Origin: Syngnathus acus
Lineage: Eukaryota; Chordata; Actinopteri; Syngnathiformes; Syngnathidae
DNA: 64,000 nt
Assembly: GCF_901709675.1 (NCBI RefSeq)
Contig: NC_051099.1
Coordinates: 246,001 to 310,000, forward strand
Direction: 5' to 3'
Shown here: positions 1 to 19,288 of the stretch, piece by piece
Layout: each line of letters begins with the position of its first letter
How positions within the stretch are numbered: the stretch's first letter is position 1
Notes under the pieces: generated by a model
What the model saw: the letters and a program-made list of their open reading frames with translations, nothing else
What the model was told of the DNA's origin: nothing
Database searches by the model: none
Made by a program: the position numbers and the translations under genes

Positions 1-101
1 CCGTCTGAGAAGAGTCGGAAAGCTCGCTAAGGCGTCTCCGTGTAATTCGATCAACTCCTCCGACTGAGCCGAACCGGAGCTGATGCCCTCTTTCCCCGCA
101 G

Positions 102-6154
<6,053 letters not shown>

Positions 6155-6531
6155 CGGCGCCCTCGCACCACGGTATCTTCAGAATTGGTCTTTTGGGGGC
6201 GGGGCTACAACATTCCAGACGCTTACAGTTGAAAATGACGACAAAGTCACTGAGCTAACATAGAACGCAAATCGGCAGAGACGAACGAGCTCATGGAAAT
6301 GAGTGTGGACGTTATGTTAAGCCACTCGAACAAAAACGGATGCTCTCAGTGCCGTGCCTGATCTTACCTGGCCTTTGCACAGGTATACAAAATGGAGGCC
6401 GAATAACGAGCTGTTTGGCAAGCAGTCTAGAAAACGCCGTCGTGAGGGAGCCGCTCGGTCCAGCGGACGACGTCAAGAATCCAGTCGGGCATCAAGAACT
6501 TGAGACTGGGATAAAGGTATGTCATAATAAA
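6155..6531 (+). other. Probable 3' UTR of galnt10 copy A with AATAAA
   Basis: The first canonical polyadenylation hexamer downstream of the stop is AATAAA at 6526-6531. Others lie at about 6690-6705 (overlapping AATAAATAAATAAA) and 7184-7189. Which one is used cannot be told without transcript data. Confidence 0.35.
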
Positions 6532-9500
6532 GAATCATAAATGCCTTAGACCGCTCCAACTGAGCTTTGTGGTTCAAAAAGAAAAAGACTCCAATAACTG
6601 GCCCCACCCTCGTCCACTCGTTGTACCATTCATTTCGGACCAATAACTGTCTCCCTTTTGCCCCTCGGGTAAAATTGAACAAAAAAGAAATAAATAAATA
6701 AAGGCGTCCATGTCACTACTTTGGGAAAGCCCTCGGACAAACTTGAAAAAAAAGTTCCATTTTCTAGGGAATCCCCCGAATTAACAGCGGCGTCTCTTCC
6801 CAGGTGGTCCCGGAGCGGGGCGGCCGCTCACCCAAGACCCTCCGAAGAAGTTTACTCTCTACTCTTAAAGCGCCGGTCTCTCCGCAAAAAAAACCTCTCG
6901 GATTTATAACGGACGCTCTTCTTCAAAATGGCCGCCTTTGAACTCTCGCACGTGCCGCCGACTCGTTTCTCGTGTTGATTTTGTATCCGGTAAAGTTGCT
7001 GTGTCACATGTGCACGTGGAAAAGCAACATGAAGGCGAAAAACGCGCCAACGGTGAAACACGAAGACTCGGTCGTCCCGGAAACGGAAAAAAAGAGGCAA
7101 AAAATGTGGCCTTTTGGGTTCGAGCTCTGCAAAGTTGTCGAAATCCGGTTCCGTTGAATTTGTACGAACACCTTGGAGGTAAATAAAGCCGCTATAGACC
7201 TCATCTTGTCTCTTTTCCAGTTTCTTGGGAGGCTGCGACATTTCCACGTGCACTTTGTAGCTCCGAGAAAGAGGAGACATTTCGCCGCCCGCTGACGTGC
7301 GGTTGTTGAGGCAAGCACACAATTCCCCACTTCACCACCAAATCATGGGGCGTGGCTGCAGAAATGAATTTTTTTCTTCCCGTGCGGACGAGTGAACGCA
7401 TCAGGCATGAACTAAGCTTCATTAGCGGCGTGCCGCTAGCTGATGGGAGACCGGCGGCCGGCCGGGGACTCGCTTTGCACATATGCGCTCGGTCATATCC
7501 TCCTCACGGGACGCTTTTGAGCGCGCTTTGGAAGTGGGCTCGCGGCTCTCCCTGCTAAGTTTCTTTCAAATTGAATACAATGCGTCTTATCTTTTGAGCA
7601 CTTTTTATTTTCCAGGTCACGTGGTCCACCTGCTCTGCGTTGGTCATTTTTCGTCGATGCAGTTATTTCTTTTTTGATCCAATTGCAAGATTTGACGATC
7701 AATCCTATCAGTAAGGGGAATTCGATCCATTTCGCATCCTCCACCTGAGCCAGCTAAGCCGCTAACAATTTGCAACGAGGGATTCGATTTCGTATTCCGC
7801 ACGCAGGACGGGGCCGGTGCACCGCCGGGAAATCGGACATCCATTACGGAAGCTTCCGCGTGATCCAAATTCAATTCCGCCGGCATATTTTCCGCCACTT
7901 TATACTTCCCCCGAAATCTTTGGGTAGGAAGGAATAAAGCTGAAAGAAGTCCCTGGAAATGCAAAGTGTGAACTGAGTCTCACTCGCATCCTCGGAGAGT
8001 AGCGGCATAAAAGGTAACCTGAGAAGAAAAGCAAAAGTTCTTCAGAAAGATTTTGCCTTTGTGACCGGAATCGCAAATCACCGAGCATTAGCGTAGCATC
8101 TCGGCACACGGTTCACCTCCGCCCGCCCGTTAAAAGAATTGAATATCTGGCGGCCGATACGTCTTCAACTTGTCCGACGTGGCCCCGAGCTAATAGAACA
8201 AGCTCGCCCGATTCCCCAGACGGTGAAATTAGCATAAGCGAATGTGGCCTTGCAAGCCAATGGTGTCGTCTCCACTCCCAGTCAAGAAGAAGCACAAAGT
8301 CCCGCTCGCAAACGACAGGCCCGAAGCGCCCGAATGACTCACCAAAAGGGCACGTTTTAAGCAACAAATTACAGTTGAAGCTTGATTCAAAGTTGGGAGG
8401 ATCCGCATGTATCCAAGGCAATTTGATTGGCTCCAAAATACGTGCTCTTACAAGAAGCCCCTCCCACTCAGAACAAGCCGCGCCCACAGCCAACCTTCTT
8501 TTTCAATAGGATGCAACAAAAAGCATCAAATCATTGGGGATTCACTTCTTTTGAGAAGAAACATGCCAGAAGGAAACATTCCTTTTTTTCCGAGCTTGGT
8601 ACCTGCGTGCTCACTGCCAAAACGTATCAGACATTCCTTCTGTCTGCTTTTCCGTGGAGACGCACTCTTGAGAAAGAGCGAGAGGCTGTTTTCGGCTTTC
8701 TTGAGCACCCGCAAGGGCATACAAAAAAGTCCTTATCGGATCACGCGGCGGCGGCGGCGGCGACGGCGGCCGCATAGTTTTCACATTTCATCACATCTCA
8801 TCACAACTAATCACTTTTGACTTGCAGTGTAAAACTGTCTGAGAAAATATTTCAAAACTTGAACCAAAAAAATGGAATTGAACATTGTTGGTTTTTTTAC
8901 TCCGTTCTGTAAAGTTCAACGTTCATTGCCAATTTTCTTTAGCCACATTCATATTGAAAAGTACCGCACTACATGTTTGTCTTTTTCCACTTATCATTCA
9001 AAACGTTGCGCAAAATATCCACATTTTGTAGCCCTTTGATTTTCTTCCCCGACTGCTGCCGTGTTTTCCTCCAAAGAACCGCCGCCCCCCTACCCCACCC
9101 CACCCCTGTGGCTGAAGAGCATCTGTTTGCCCGGATAAGATTGGAGCCACGTTGCGAGTCTCCTGTCATCGCGCTCATTGGAAAAGACGTCGGCGGCCGA
9201 CGTACATCCCCAACACGCCCCCCCCCTCACCCTTCTCTGAAAAACCTGCAGTCACCCAGATAGGAAGTGACAGCTGCACAAATGCCTGTTGATTTGTTTG
9301 TTTCTGATATTTCGTTTTCTTATTATGGTGCGGCGGCTAGAAGAAGCTGACAGCCAACCCAAACACGGAAGCGATGCTGTCAGTTGCACTTGTTGTTTGC
9401 CAACATTTGATTCTTTATTTATTCTGCTTGGCCCACGTCGCAGAGGTGTCATTTAGCGGGTACTGCTAGATTTTGTTTTGATTTGATTGAACTCCCAATT

Positions 9501-9540
9501 GCATCAAAATCACAATAAGATCATCGTGAGCCCTACCGTA
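6532..9540. other. Intergenic DNA, nothing recognised
   Basis: About 3 kb of unique-looking sequence downstream of copy A. There are short CGG/GGC runs near 8748-8770 but no convincing gene, RNA or named repeat on either strand. Open frames are short and lack family motifs. Confidence 0.6.
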
Positions 9541-9586
9541 CGGCATGGCATGGCACGGCACGGCACGGCACGGCACGGCACGGCAT
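9541..9586. repeat. (CGGCA)n pentanucleotide array
   Basis: About nine units, the first with TGGCA variants. Confidence 0.95.
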
Positions 9587-9771
9587 AGTTGGTGTCCCCA
9601 AAAACTCAAACACTCTCCGGTGGGAGAAGAGTCTAAGGCAGCAACCAAATGTGTGGGGGGGGGAGAACTAATCCCCCACAAAAAACCTTTCTCGACTTAG
9701 TGAGCCTCTTTGAATGAGAAGTTCTGATATTTGTCATTTTTCCCTGTGCAAAAACACTCATTGAACCCACG

Positions 9772-9772
<1 letters not shown>

Positions 9773-9804
<32 letters not shown>

Positions 9805-9814
9805 GCTGCTGCTG
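9773..9814. repeat. (CTG)n trinucleotide array
   Basis: About 14 CTG/GCT units with one CCG interruption. Not in a supported exon. Confidence 0.95.
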
Positions 9815-10763
9815 CAAGAAAAAAAACTTGCTGACAGACAAGGACGATGACTAAAAAGCACTTCCGCCCACACTGAACCCTTTCAAAACTTTCCCCTTTT
9901 GCGTTTTTTTTTTTTTTGGAAGTTTTTACAGCGGCGAACCCCCCCCCACCCCGCCGGTCGGAGTGGATGCGCGCAGAGCGTGTCGGCTAATGAGAGACGC
10001 TTGACGGGTTGGCGCCGAAGCGCCTCTGTACATATTCAACATCCCCTTTTTGTTTAGATAGCGTTAACCTCCTTCTCACCCTCTGCTTGACGCCGGCACG
10101 GGAGAAAGAAAAAAACCACACGCCTGGTTTTCAGGAAAAGGTTAAAGCCGGCCGGAGTTTGTTCTCGTTTGGCCCGAAGGCTGCCGAGAGGGTGGGCGGG
10201 TCACGCAAAACAAAGCCTGGTTACTTTAGCGTTCAATTTGCAGCTGACATTTTGGCTTTGCATGCGCATTTGAAGCTAATGAACAAGCTAATGAAGCATT
10301 GGCGCCTGTGGAGCGAGGCCTAAGGTAGTATCGTAGCATTGGAACGCTAACGCTAGCTGTTAGCTAGGAGGCACGCGGCCGAAGGTTCGATATGTCTTGT
10401 AGCATTTGAACGTTATCGCTAGCTAGCTAGCAGCGGTGTCTTTTATGACTGCATCCATTTTAGTCTTCTTTGCGCTGCGCTTAGGGTGGAACCATCTTTT
10501 GTCACCTTGACATTTAAAAAAGCAGCTCAGTGTTAATTTTATTGATGTCAAAGGAAAGAGACTCCAAGCGTTTTGACGCTTGCTTTCCAAAGAAATGCAC
10601 TCACAATGTCCGCCGCCGCCGCCGCCGCTATCCCCGCAAACAACACTCGCTCGACTGAGGGATGTGCAATTTTCAGGCGACACGGATATGCTTTCTTTGT
10701 CCTATTCTCCAAGGCTTCTGGCAGGTTCCCCGTAAGCGCAAAGTAATAAAAGGCCGGCCCGCC

Positions 10764-10842
10764 GCTGGCTGGCTGGCAGGCTGGCTGGCTGGCTGGCTGG
10801 CTGGCTGGATGGCCGGCCGGCCGGCCGGCCGACTGGCCGGCT
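10764..10842. repeat. (GGCT)n array flanked by a GGCC palindromic run
   Basis: GGCT units, then GGAT, then a GGCC/CCGG run at about 10811-10830 that is fully self-complementary. Confidence 0.9.
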
Positions 10843-11965
10843 GGGACACCCCCGTGGATTTCGTCATCTTTAAAAAGAAAAACTAAAGAGTAGGATGGTG
10901 GAATGACATGGAGGCTTTGGGGAATCCCATTGCACTTCATTCACCTCCCGCCACTGAAAATCTATCAAGGCCCACACGATTTAAAAGCCGTTGAAATTGA
11001 TGACACTTCAACTTCTGGCCCACTTTATACAGTTTTGACAGTCCACGAGACCATCGATGGGCTGTGATTTTTAACTGTCCTTCGTCATTTGATTTGGTGA
11101 AGACCCGCTTTTCTCCAGACGTCAGGTAAAATGTGACGTTGGGTGGATGGCTTATCTCTCTGCGGCCTTCTGCTTCTGCTGCTTATCGCCGTCCATCTGT
11201 TGACCCGACCTGCTCTCTCTCGGCCGGCGTTTCAGGAGAGAAATCCACTTTTCATTTTATACCCTTCCAGTTGTTCACCACCAGCACCCTCGCCAGATCG
11301 ATATCCAATTCTGCCGTCTGTCATCTCTACAAATAAGCCTTAACCCTGTCAACGTTCAGCTCCTACGAATAAATAACGCGAGTCGGCGGATTCCGTTTGG
11401 ACGCCAATAACAAAGAATGCTCGAGACCTTCCACGGAGGCTCACTTAGTCATGACTCGTCCTTGAGAAGACTCCTCACATGTATGCTACATGTTATACAT
11501 GTAGCCCCGCGGGCAGCGTGCGGGCCACAGGATGCATCTCCTCCAAGCTTTGATGAATAAAAGATGCGAGCTCATGGGTGGACGATGTGAAATATTGATA
11601 CTTTTTCCTCTGCTCTTGTAAAGACCAGCAGGTGCCACATGAGAGTTGGGTCAAGGGGATCTATATCATCGAGCATGGTGCTTTTGAAAAAAAACCAACA
11701 TTTTTTTTCGTCGTATTATTACCATCCCTTTCTCCCCTGCCGGGTATAATGAATCTGCTCAGACTGATGTTTGCATTGTCTGAGAGCCTGAGGAATTGTC
11801 TCAGAAGAAGAAGAAGAAGAAAAGTTAATGCCTCAGCACAAAGTCAAAAGAGATGAGAAGTTGTGCTCCAGGGAAAGCATTGCTTCCTATATTTCTTATC
11901 CACTTGAAAGCCAGACAAAAAATTTGCCGAGGCTGTGCGTGTGTGGCTTGGGTGGGTGTGCATAG

Positions 11966-12113
<148 letters not shown>

Positions 12114-13162
12114 AAAAACAATCACACCCAGGAATAAATCCACTGACCTCCACCTTGAGTTATGATTCCTGTGGGCCCGCAAACTTGGCAGGCAGCATTG
12201 CATTAAACAAGCAGCGGCGCCGTGTCGCTCCTCGGAAGCGAGCCTCAATGGCATCAATGGCATCACGCACACACACACACACACACACAGGTGACTTATA
12301 TGCATGTATGCTTATGAGAGCTCCTCCACTGAGATGTCTTCTGACCCCCCCCCGTAGGATGACATCATTGATTGCTGGTGCAAATTGGATGTGGAACCCG
12401 AAGGCTGGTCTTCTGATCGTTTGCACTCGGTCGGCTCGGCGTCTTCCCACGGTAAGATGAATCCAAGTTCCCACTACAAGCCAAACGTTGATTTTGACTG
12501 GTGTATGCGGCCCGAGGTGTCCCTAAGTCTTTGTGACGGTCCAGTCCAGTCCCTGAGAGTCTCGTTATCGCCGGCGTTCAGTCAGCCCAGGTTGGCGTGA
12601 GACGGAAACGATTGCCTATTAGCCTCCCGCTTTCACCAAAGGAAAAAAAAAACCAACAGCAGCTAACAAGCGGCGCAATCACGCACGCGCTCATGGCGAG
12701 CAAACGTCCAACTTGTTTTAATGAGCCTTTGAAAAAATGGAAGCGCAAAGGACACCATTGATTGTCTTTCGAACATCTCGTCAAAATAACCAAAAGCTGC
12801 CTCGTCCGCGTTTGCGATGAAGAAAGGACGACTTGGAGCATGTCACATGATTTGATTGCGTGCAAGGCAATGTCGCTTTTCGTGTTTGACGCAAAATACG
12901 AGCTCATGTTCAGAAAGCGGACGTTTCGGTTTGGGCTGCATTTTCGGCTCAGCCTGACATTTTTATTTCATTGATTTTAATGTCCAACTTGTTTTCCTCA
13001 TTTGTTAAAATGTCATTGTTACCCCGTACACATTTTGCTATATTTTAAAAGTGATTCCATTCCTAGGAATGAATCATTTGTTTGTGGTCAACTATTGATC
13101 GGCGAGCGATCAGCCGCGATTGGCTTCAGCTCACCAGAGACCTTAATGAGCGCTAGAGATAA

Positions 13163-13249
13163 TGTCCAGGGTGTACTCGGTCGGGCAAAATTCAGCTCCG
13201 GCTCCACCCTAATGAGGACTTTGCTATGGAAAATGAATGTATGAGATGG
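13163..13249 (+). repeat. Decayed 3' end of a common teleost dispersed repeat
   Basis: Order of words: GTCCAGGGTGTACTCGG, then CAGCTCCGGCTCCACC, CTAATGAGGACTTTG, and a tail GGAAAATGAATGTATGAGAT. As I remember it, this matches the 3' portion of a very abundant fish repeat whose consensus ends GACCCTAATGAGGATAAGCG, then AAAATGGATGGATGG. Family attribution is from memory. Confidence 0.5.
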
Positions 13250-13570
13250 AATAAATTGCACCATGCCAGTGGCGGCGGCGGCGGCAAGTAACTAAGTACA
13301 CGTCCACTGACTTGAGTATTGTTGAAATGTGTACTGCTACTTTTCCAATGTAAAACTACTGAGGGGTGAAATCAGCCCCAGATCTGGTTTTGCCCTTTGT
13401 CTTCCATTTTGGGACAAAGCGATACACGGTGGCTACTTACGTTGGCCTTTGGGTTGAATGTGTCTTTTTACAAGCGCTTGTCTTGCATGCGCTCGAGTAA
13501 AAGGTAACCAGGTCTCCCTTGACAAACGCGCCGTCGTGTCGTGAGGAGAATCAACACAATACGGAGGGAG

Positions 13571-13604
13571 AGCCGAGCCGAGCCGAGCCGAGCCGAGCCG
13601 AGCC
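13571..13604. repeat. (GAGCC)n pentanucleotide array
   Basis: About seven units. Confidence 0.95.
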
Positions 13605-15211
13605 CTTACTGTAAACGCCGTCCGTCAAGTTTGCGCGGCGGCAACAGCCTTGATTGAATTGGATAATTAACCTTCTGTCGCGCTGCTTTTGTTGTGGCTT
13701 CTTTAAATCTTTTTTAATTGAATCTCGCACTCGGCAGCTTATTTGCTCATTAAAGCGAGGGACGCCATCGCCGCTGACATTTTTATTTTGACATTTTCAC
13801 GGCGGGGGATTAACATTTGCGTAGATTTCAATCTGTCGGATTCCCGCTAATTGCGTCCTCCGACGAGGGCGCCGCTTGTTCTAATTGCCAAAGCGTGCGG
13901 GTGCCAGCGAGCAAGCGAGCGGGGCGGAATTGATAGGCCGGCCAACCAAACACAGCTAGCAAAAAAACCCACTTGGTTGTCTGGGTTCAAATTCCAGCCC
14001 TACCTACTATTTGCATGCAAGCCTTGTAGACTTTACATCCTTGAGCGCAAAAGGCAGAACATTTGAAAGAGAGGGATTAGTCGGCGTTTATGTGTATTTC
14101 TTCACGTCGCCTCAAGACGCTTTTGACAGCCGTCTGCGATTCGTCACACGCGGACCGTCTCGCGTAATCAATCAAGGGACAAGCGCAATATTAGCGTCGG
14201 GATTTAAGAGGTGGGAGGACGCGGCGGGGAGGAGATGAATCATAAAGTGCGCCTCTGACCTGACCCGCCGTTTCACGCCTAATTTCCTGTCCGCATTTCC
14301 CCAGGTGGTTAATAATGCACCTCAAGCGGACGACCAGGACAAATGAAATCTTGTGCTTTATGTATGCGGCTACCGGCAGTTGTGGCGTCGCTGGGCTGGG
14401 CTCGGCTCGGCTCGGCTCCCGAGTGCAAAGGAAAATATGTCCGTGTGTGAGTGTGCATATTTGCGTGTGTAAATGTGTCCATGTGTGTGTATGAGATGGC
14501 GCCATCTGAAAAATGCTTCCCCAAACATATCAGTAATTCCAGAAGGCACACTTGGAGCCTCACAGGACTTTATCATTTCAATTCTAAACAGGCTTTGCTG
14601 ACTTTCCCGAGAGGTCTCCTGACATTGCTCGGAATATATGAAGCAAGTTTTCAAGGATTAAATCCACAAATAGTGGAAAATCCAACAACTATTGTTTTTA
14701 TTTGATTGACATGACACTGTTGTCGGCAGCACAGTGACCTCGTGGTGCCTTCCAATCTTGGAAAACTTGTCGCTATATCTTCTTTTGGTTGTGTATGGAA
14801 AACAACAGGTCAGTTTTACTGCTACATTTTCTGGTCCAAAGTCCCCGACTGCCAACCTCGGCCTTCTCCGACCGAGCGTGATGCTCGGAATTTCCCCAGG
14901 CTCTCTTGAAGATAATTAGATCAAGTCCGTAAAGACCCGGCCGGTGAAATTCAGACAGCACTGCGAAATGCCACTGTTTAAAATGCAAATGCGTAAAAAC
15001 AGAAAACAATCTTCTCCCATGGTTGGCTTTCTAAATGATGCACCATGAAAAAAGAATCGAGGCGAAATTAGCATAAGGATCAACCCATGGTTAAAGTTTG
15101 ATGAGTCTCGACTATCCTTTTTTTCGCCCGCTTCCTTTCCTTTTATTTTCCAAATGACAAAGCAGGTGGTAAAGTGGATGTCCAGCTCACTACTGTCCGT
15201 ATATATATATG

Positions 15212-15362
15212 ATTCCCGAGCGCGGCACCGCTGCTGCTCACTGCTTCCCTCTCCCCCAGGGGATGGATCAAAATCACATGGGGATGGGTTCAATGCAGAG
15301 GACAAATTTCACCACACCCAGATGTGTGTGTGTGTGACGATCATTGGGACTTTAACTTGAAC
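15212..15362 (+). mobile_element. SINE-like teleost dispersed repeat, 3' part
   Basis: Contains CCCGAGCGCGGCACCGCTGC, then GGGATGGGTTCAATGCAGAG, then GACAAATTTCACCACACCCA, and a short GT run before ATTGGGACTTTAACTTGAAC. As I recall, this word order is that of a very abundant fish interspersed repeat of SINE type ending in GT-rich and ACTTTAACTTTAAC sequence. No tRNA-like head with A and B boxes was seen, so the copy is probably 5'-truncated. Confidence 0.55.
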
Positions 15363-15429
15363 TTTTATATGTATTCCCTTTTTATTTTCAAAACAAGAAT
15401 TCTTCATTATTTATAGAATTAAAAGTCCA

Positions 15430-15519
15430 TCAAGGAAATAGTATGGTACCTAGATCAGACCCTTGTGGTACACCACCATAAATATCACCATCAGTATTTA
15501 GTTTAATCTGTAGTCTCAT
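15430..15519 (-). pseudogene. LINE reverse-transcriptase fragment
   Basis: On the minus strand a 29-codon open stretch reads ...DIYGGVPQGSDLGTILFP followed by a stop. GGVPQGSxLGxxLF is the hallmark of conserved RT block 4 (G-V-P-Q-G-S-x-L-G-P). Only this block survives, with no YADD box in frame nearby. It is therefore a dead scrap of a non-LTR retrotransposon; the clade cannot be named. Confidence 0.6.
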
Positions 15520-15555
15520 TGTAGTTGAAATATGCCATTTTTTTTCTAGAAATGA

Positions 15556-15695
<140 letters not shown>

Positions 15696-15813
15696 TGATC
15701 GAATTTGTGATCTTTGCCTCCCGTTTGAAAGATCATCTCATACCGGAAAGACAATTATGAATTTCTGCAAACGTGACAGATAAGACATAGCAAAGACATA
15801 AATAGGATTTCTT

Positions 15814-15898
15814 GCCCTCCAGAATTATTGGCAAAGATGAGCCCTGAAAAAAAGTAATGAGCTTATCTTCACCGAGGCCACCAATAATACTGGAGGGC
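15814..15898. mobile_element. Tc1/mariner-type miniature inverted-repeat element
   Basis: Arms at 15814-15831 (GCCCTCCAGAATTATTGG) and 15881-15898 (CCAATAATACTGGAGGGC) are inverted repeats of 18 bp with one mismatch, separated by 49 bp. The arm resembles the terminal repeat of a Tc1/mariner group I remember from fish and other vertebrates (CCCTCCAGAATTATTGGCAC, then AAAGATGAGC). AAAGATGAG follows the left arm and its near-complement precedes the right arm. No transposase is present. The right end runs into poly-A. Confidence 0.7.
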
Positions 15899-15905
15899 AG
15901 TGTTA

Positions 15906-17071
15906 AAAAAAAAAAAAAAAAGGGATAACATGTGAATTGAAACTGCTTTTTTACAGATATTATTTAGTTGTACCGGCAAGGTACTCTCTTCTCCCACCAC
16001 CAGGCAGAAAGTGCAGGTGACCTTTTTTTATTTTTTCCCCACTCAAGGACGACATACACAGTTTTTCGCTAGTACTGAGATGGCTAAAGTGTGTCGAACG
16101 CAGGTAGCGAGCTGCGAAGCCGAGAATAAAAATGCTGCTTCTTTTTCTGCTTCTAACTCGCCGAGGGTTGTTGTGTCGGAGCTCGGAGATGACGTCCATA
16201 ACCTCCGGGTGGCTTTCACACTGATGACCCGACACACTTAGCAGCGTGCCGCCGAGGTGTGCGCCGGGACAAAGTCACATTTTTTTTAGTACCAGGCTTG
16301 TGCCTCCAATCAAATATTTTCGCTGGCTTTCAATGGCTAACAAATCAATTGTATTTTCAATATCTTCTTTGATATGCCAAGCTGCCTGCCTGCCTGCGTG
16401 GCTGCCTGCCTGCCTGCCTGGCTGCCTGCCCGCCCGCCCGCCTGCCTGCCTGCCCTTGAGCAACGGAGCGAAAACTGAAACAGTCCCCATCGAGGACACC
16501 GCTAATCATTGTTTTACAGACCGAATTTCTCTTGATAGCCCAACAAAGGAATGGAGCGCTAATTGAACACGACGTGCCTCGGCCTAATGACCTGGAGGCG
16601 CAATGCCACAAAAAGAACCACGCTCTGGCTCTTTCCCTCCTTTCTTCTTGGTGAACATTGTTTCACTCCCCCGAGGGAGAGCTATTCAAGTATAATAATA
16701 TGCCTTTACTCGCCACTTCAAATGTCTTTGTCCAGCTCCCCTTTATGGTTGCGGCGTAACGGTGTTGACGATAATAACCTCAGCCAAAGACAGTTGAAAT
16801 GGCGCGCTTGGTAAGAACGAGTCACACTGATGAGAAAATGAAACCCAAAAAAACAAAATACACTGCAGGTTTAAAGACGTCAAATGGTCACGTGGGAATT
16901 GCGTGGTTGACGAGGGTGAGACGCCTCCAGAATGAAGTCCAATTCAAAAGAAATGACATCTGCCGCCGTGTCCGTCCGCCTGATAAACACAAAACAAAAG
17001 TTGACATTTGAGTGAGTCCATCATTTGACAAATGCCAGGCTGCCATTCATAACGGGCAGCGGGAGACAGCG
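15906..17071. other. Intergenic DNA with poly-A and a GCCT array
   Basis: A poly-A run at 15906-15921, a compound (GCCT/GGCT/GCCC) array at 16381-16456, and otherwise unique sequence without recognised features. Confidence 0.6.
16381..16456. repeat. Compound (GCCT)n array
   Basis: GCCT units with GGCT, GCGT and GCCC variants. Confidence 0.9.
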
Positions 17072-17072
17072 C

Positions 17073-17167
<95 letters not shown>

Positions 17168-17371
17168 CCACGCAGGCAGCCACGCAGGCAGCCACGCAGG
17201 CAGCCACGCAGGCAGCCACGCAGGCAGCCACGCAGGCAGCCACGCAGGCAGCCACGCAGGCAACCACGCAGGCAACCACGCAGGCAGCCAGCCACGCAGG
17301 CAGCCAGCCACGCAGGCAGCCACGCAGGCAGCCACGCAGGCAGCCACGCAGACAGCCACGCAGGCAGGCAC
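17072..17371. repeat. (GGCA)n array grading into a 12-bp minisatellite
   Basis: 17072-17167 is pure GGCA. From 17168 the unit becomes a 12-mer, GGCAGCCACGCA, repeated about 16 times with a few GGCAACCACGCA and truncated units. Because 12 is a multiple of 3, long open frames result on both strands (Gly-Ser-His-Ala or Arg-Gln-Pro-Arg periodicity). None is a gene. Confidence 0.95.
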
Positions 17372-19288
17372 TCATTTTCACTCAGAGGCCGCATACAAAT
17401 GGCACGCGTGCATAAACGCCACTCTGTGCCCGGCGGGGCCTTGGAAAAAGAATACACGACAAAAGGCGACGTGTTAGCGGCCGGCGCCTGCTAACATGTT
17501 CAAGGCTAAACATGCTAACACGCCAAACACTATCGCTAATATAGTTCAACGATTCGTACGAGCAACTATCAAAGCGTTGTTGTTCACTACTCACGTTTTT
17601 TTGGGGCGCCATATAGCTTGGGTAAATTTCATCCAAAGCTAGCAAGGCTGAAGAATTCTTATCTAAGTCTGGAAACAGAGACGTCTTTTCTTCTGCTCTC
17701 AACAATGTTCCATTTCATTTCTGGGAGCCCGATTCATCAGACAATCGTGTTTACACAGGAGCGACACCATCACCTTGATTGCGCCGCAAATTTGTCTGAC
17801 AAGAAAAAAAAAAAGGCCGTTTACGCTCTAATGTGACACTATTGCGTTTCAATTTTGCCGTAATGATTCTCCCCTGCACTCAGACGCAGCGGGGAAATCC
17901 ATCAACTTAGATTGGCTGCGTTTGACTGCTTTTACTCTCTGGGAGCTTTTGAAAAGACGGGTGACCGCCGTCGGACTCTGAAAGCCAAAGTGAACCACGA
18001 AGCCACTTTGTGTGGAAAAACACCGAGCTGCAAGTTTAGGAGGATGACGACGACACGGCCGCACACACCTCACCGTTATTTCCCTGAACGGATTCTTTTT
18101 TTCTTCCCGCTGTCCTTCACCGCACTCATCATTAGCCAAGACCGGCCAGACATCAGTAAAGTCTATTCCACCCCAAGCCCACCGGAATCCTTTTAGCCTC
18201 GCTCGCTTGCTCGCACTTTTTTTTTTTTTTTTTGCCTTCGCCTAACTAAAGCGTCATCATTAGCCACGGCCGAAGCCGACATCAGAAGCAAGGCTTCGTT
18301 AAGACAGGAGATTGATTTTTTTTTTTTTTTTTTGAAAGTGCCATCAGATCCAGCCCAAAAAGTGGAGGTCCAATCTGTAAAGGTCAAGCGTATCGCTTTC
18401 AAGTCAAGGTTCTTACCTCGCCGTGCTTTTCCTCAGCTGAGGACTAATGACCAGTTTTCCAGACAAATGAACCTCTCATCACTCCTCCTTGGACTCTTTT
18501 AGTAACTCAACATTTGCTAGCGATGGCTGGAAAAATGGTGTTTGATAACAGCCCTCAAAACGACGTTAATTAAGTGATCCGATTGTCCAGTTGTGGCGTC
18601 CATTTTGTTCTTTTTAACCCCCGATAGACGTGACAATCGTAATATTGATCACAGGTGAATGTCAAATGTGGGGAAATCTTTTCCTTCGGAGGGAGGGGTT
18701 TTTATCAGATCAGGTCCCGGAAGGTATTTTATCAGCCAAGTGAAAATAAGACTTGGGAAAGTTTCAAAAAGAGTGTCACGCGGTCACTCCGCAATGTTGT
18801 GTGTCTTGGTGTTTGCTGTGTGTGTCCAATCTGTCCACTTCCTCGCCCTTTTCATTCTTTGATATGGTTTGAAAGTCCACTTTCACTTGACATTTCAAAT
18901 GCATCCAATCGATTGCGCCCACTTTTTCGAGGAGAACAACACGGAAGCCCTTACTAGTGAGTGAAGAGCACAAGATGACTGCTTAGAATGCTTTCTAATC
19001 TTTATTGAACACGTTTTGGGGGACCTCAATCCGCCCCCCGACTAACGCCGCCCATTTCGTTTTTGTGACAGAACTCGTGTCAGGAGAACGGGGATTCGCC
19101 ATTTTCCCGTCAAACTGTCCCAAAAAAACAAAAGAGTTCCATCCTCACCCCTCGATGACTCTGTGTCCGTGCCGCTGCTGAAATGAGAAGCGCCATAGCA
19201 TGTTTGGCACGGCGGGAGGGATGTTTGTCGCTGGGTTAATTGCTCCTCTGCCCACCAAAAACAAAAGAATGAAGAACAGAAGAGGGCT

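Larger units (their letters stand above)
12290..15200. other. Intergenic DNA, mostly unique
   Basis: Contains the decayed dispersed repeat at 13163-13249 and a (GAGCC)n array at 13571-13604, both listed separately. No exon, tRNA or other gene was recognised. A tRNA B-box-like word at about 13986 is incomplete. Confidence 0.6.

Noticed and set aside
13986-14005. tRNA B-box-like GGGTTCAAATTCC
   Set aside because: The final conserved C of the box is wrong and there is no A box or cloverleaf upstream.
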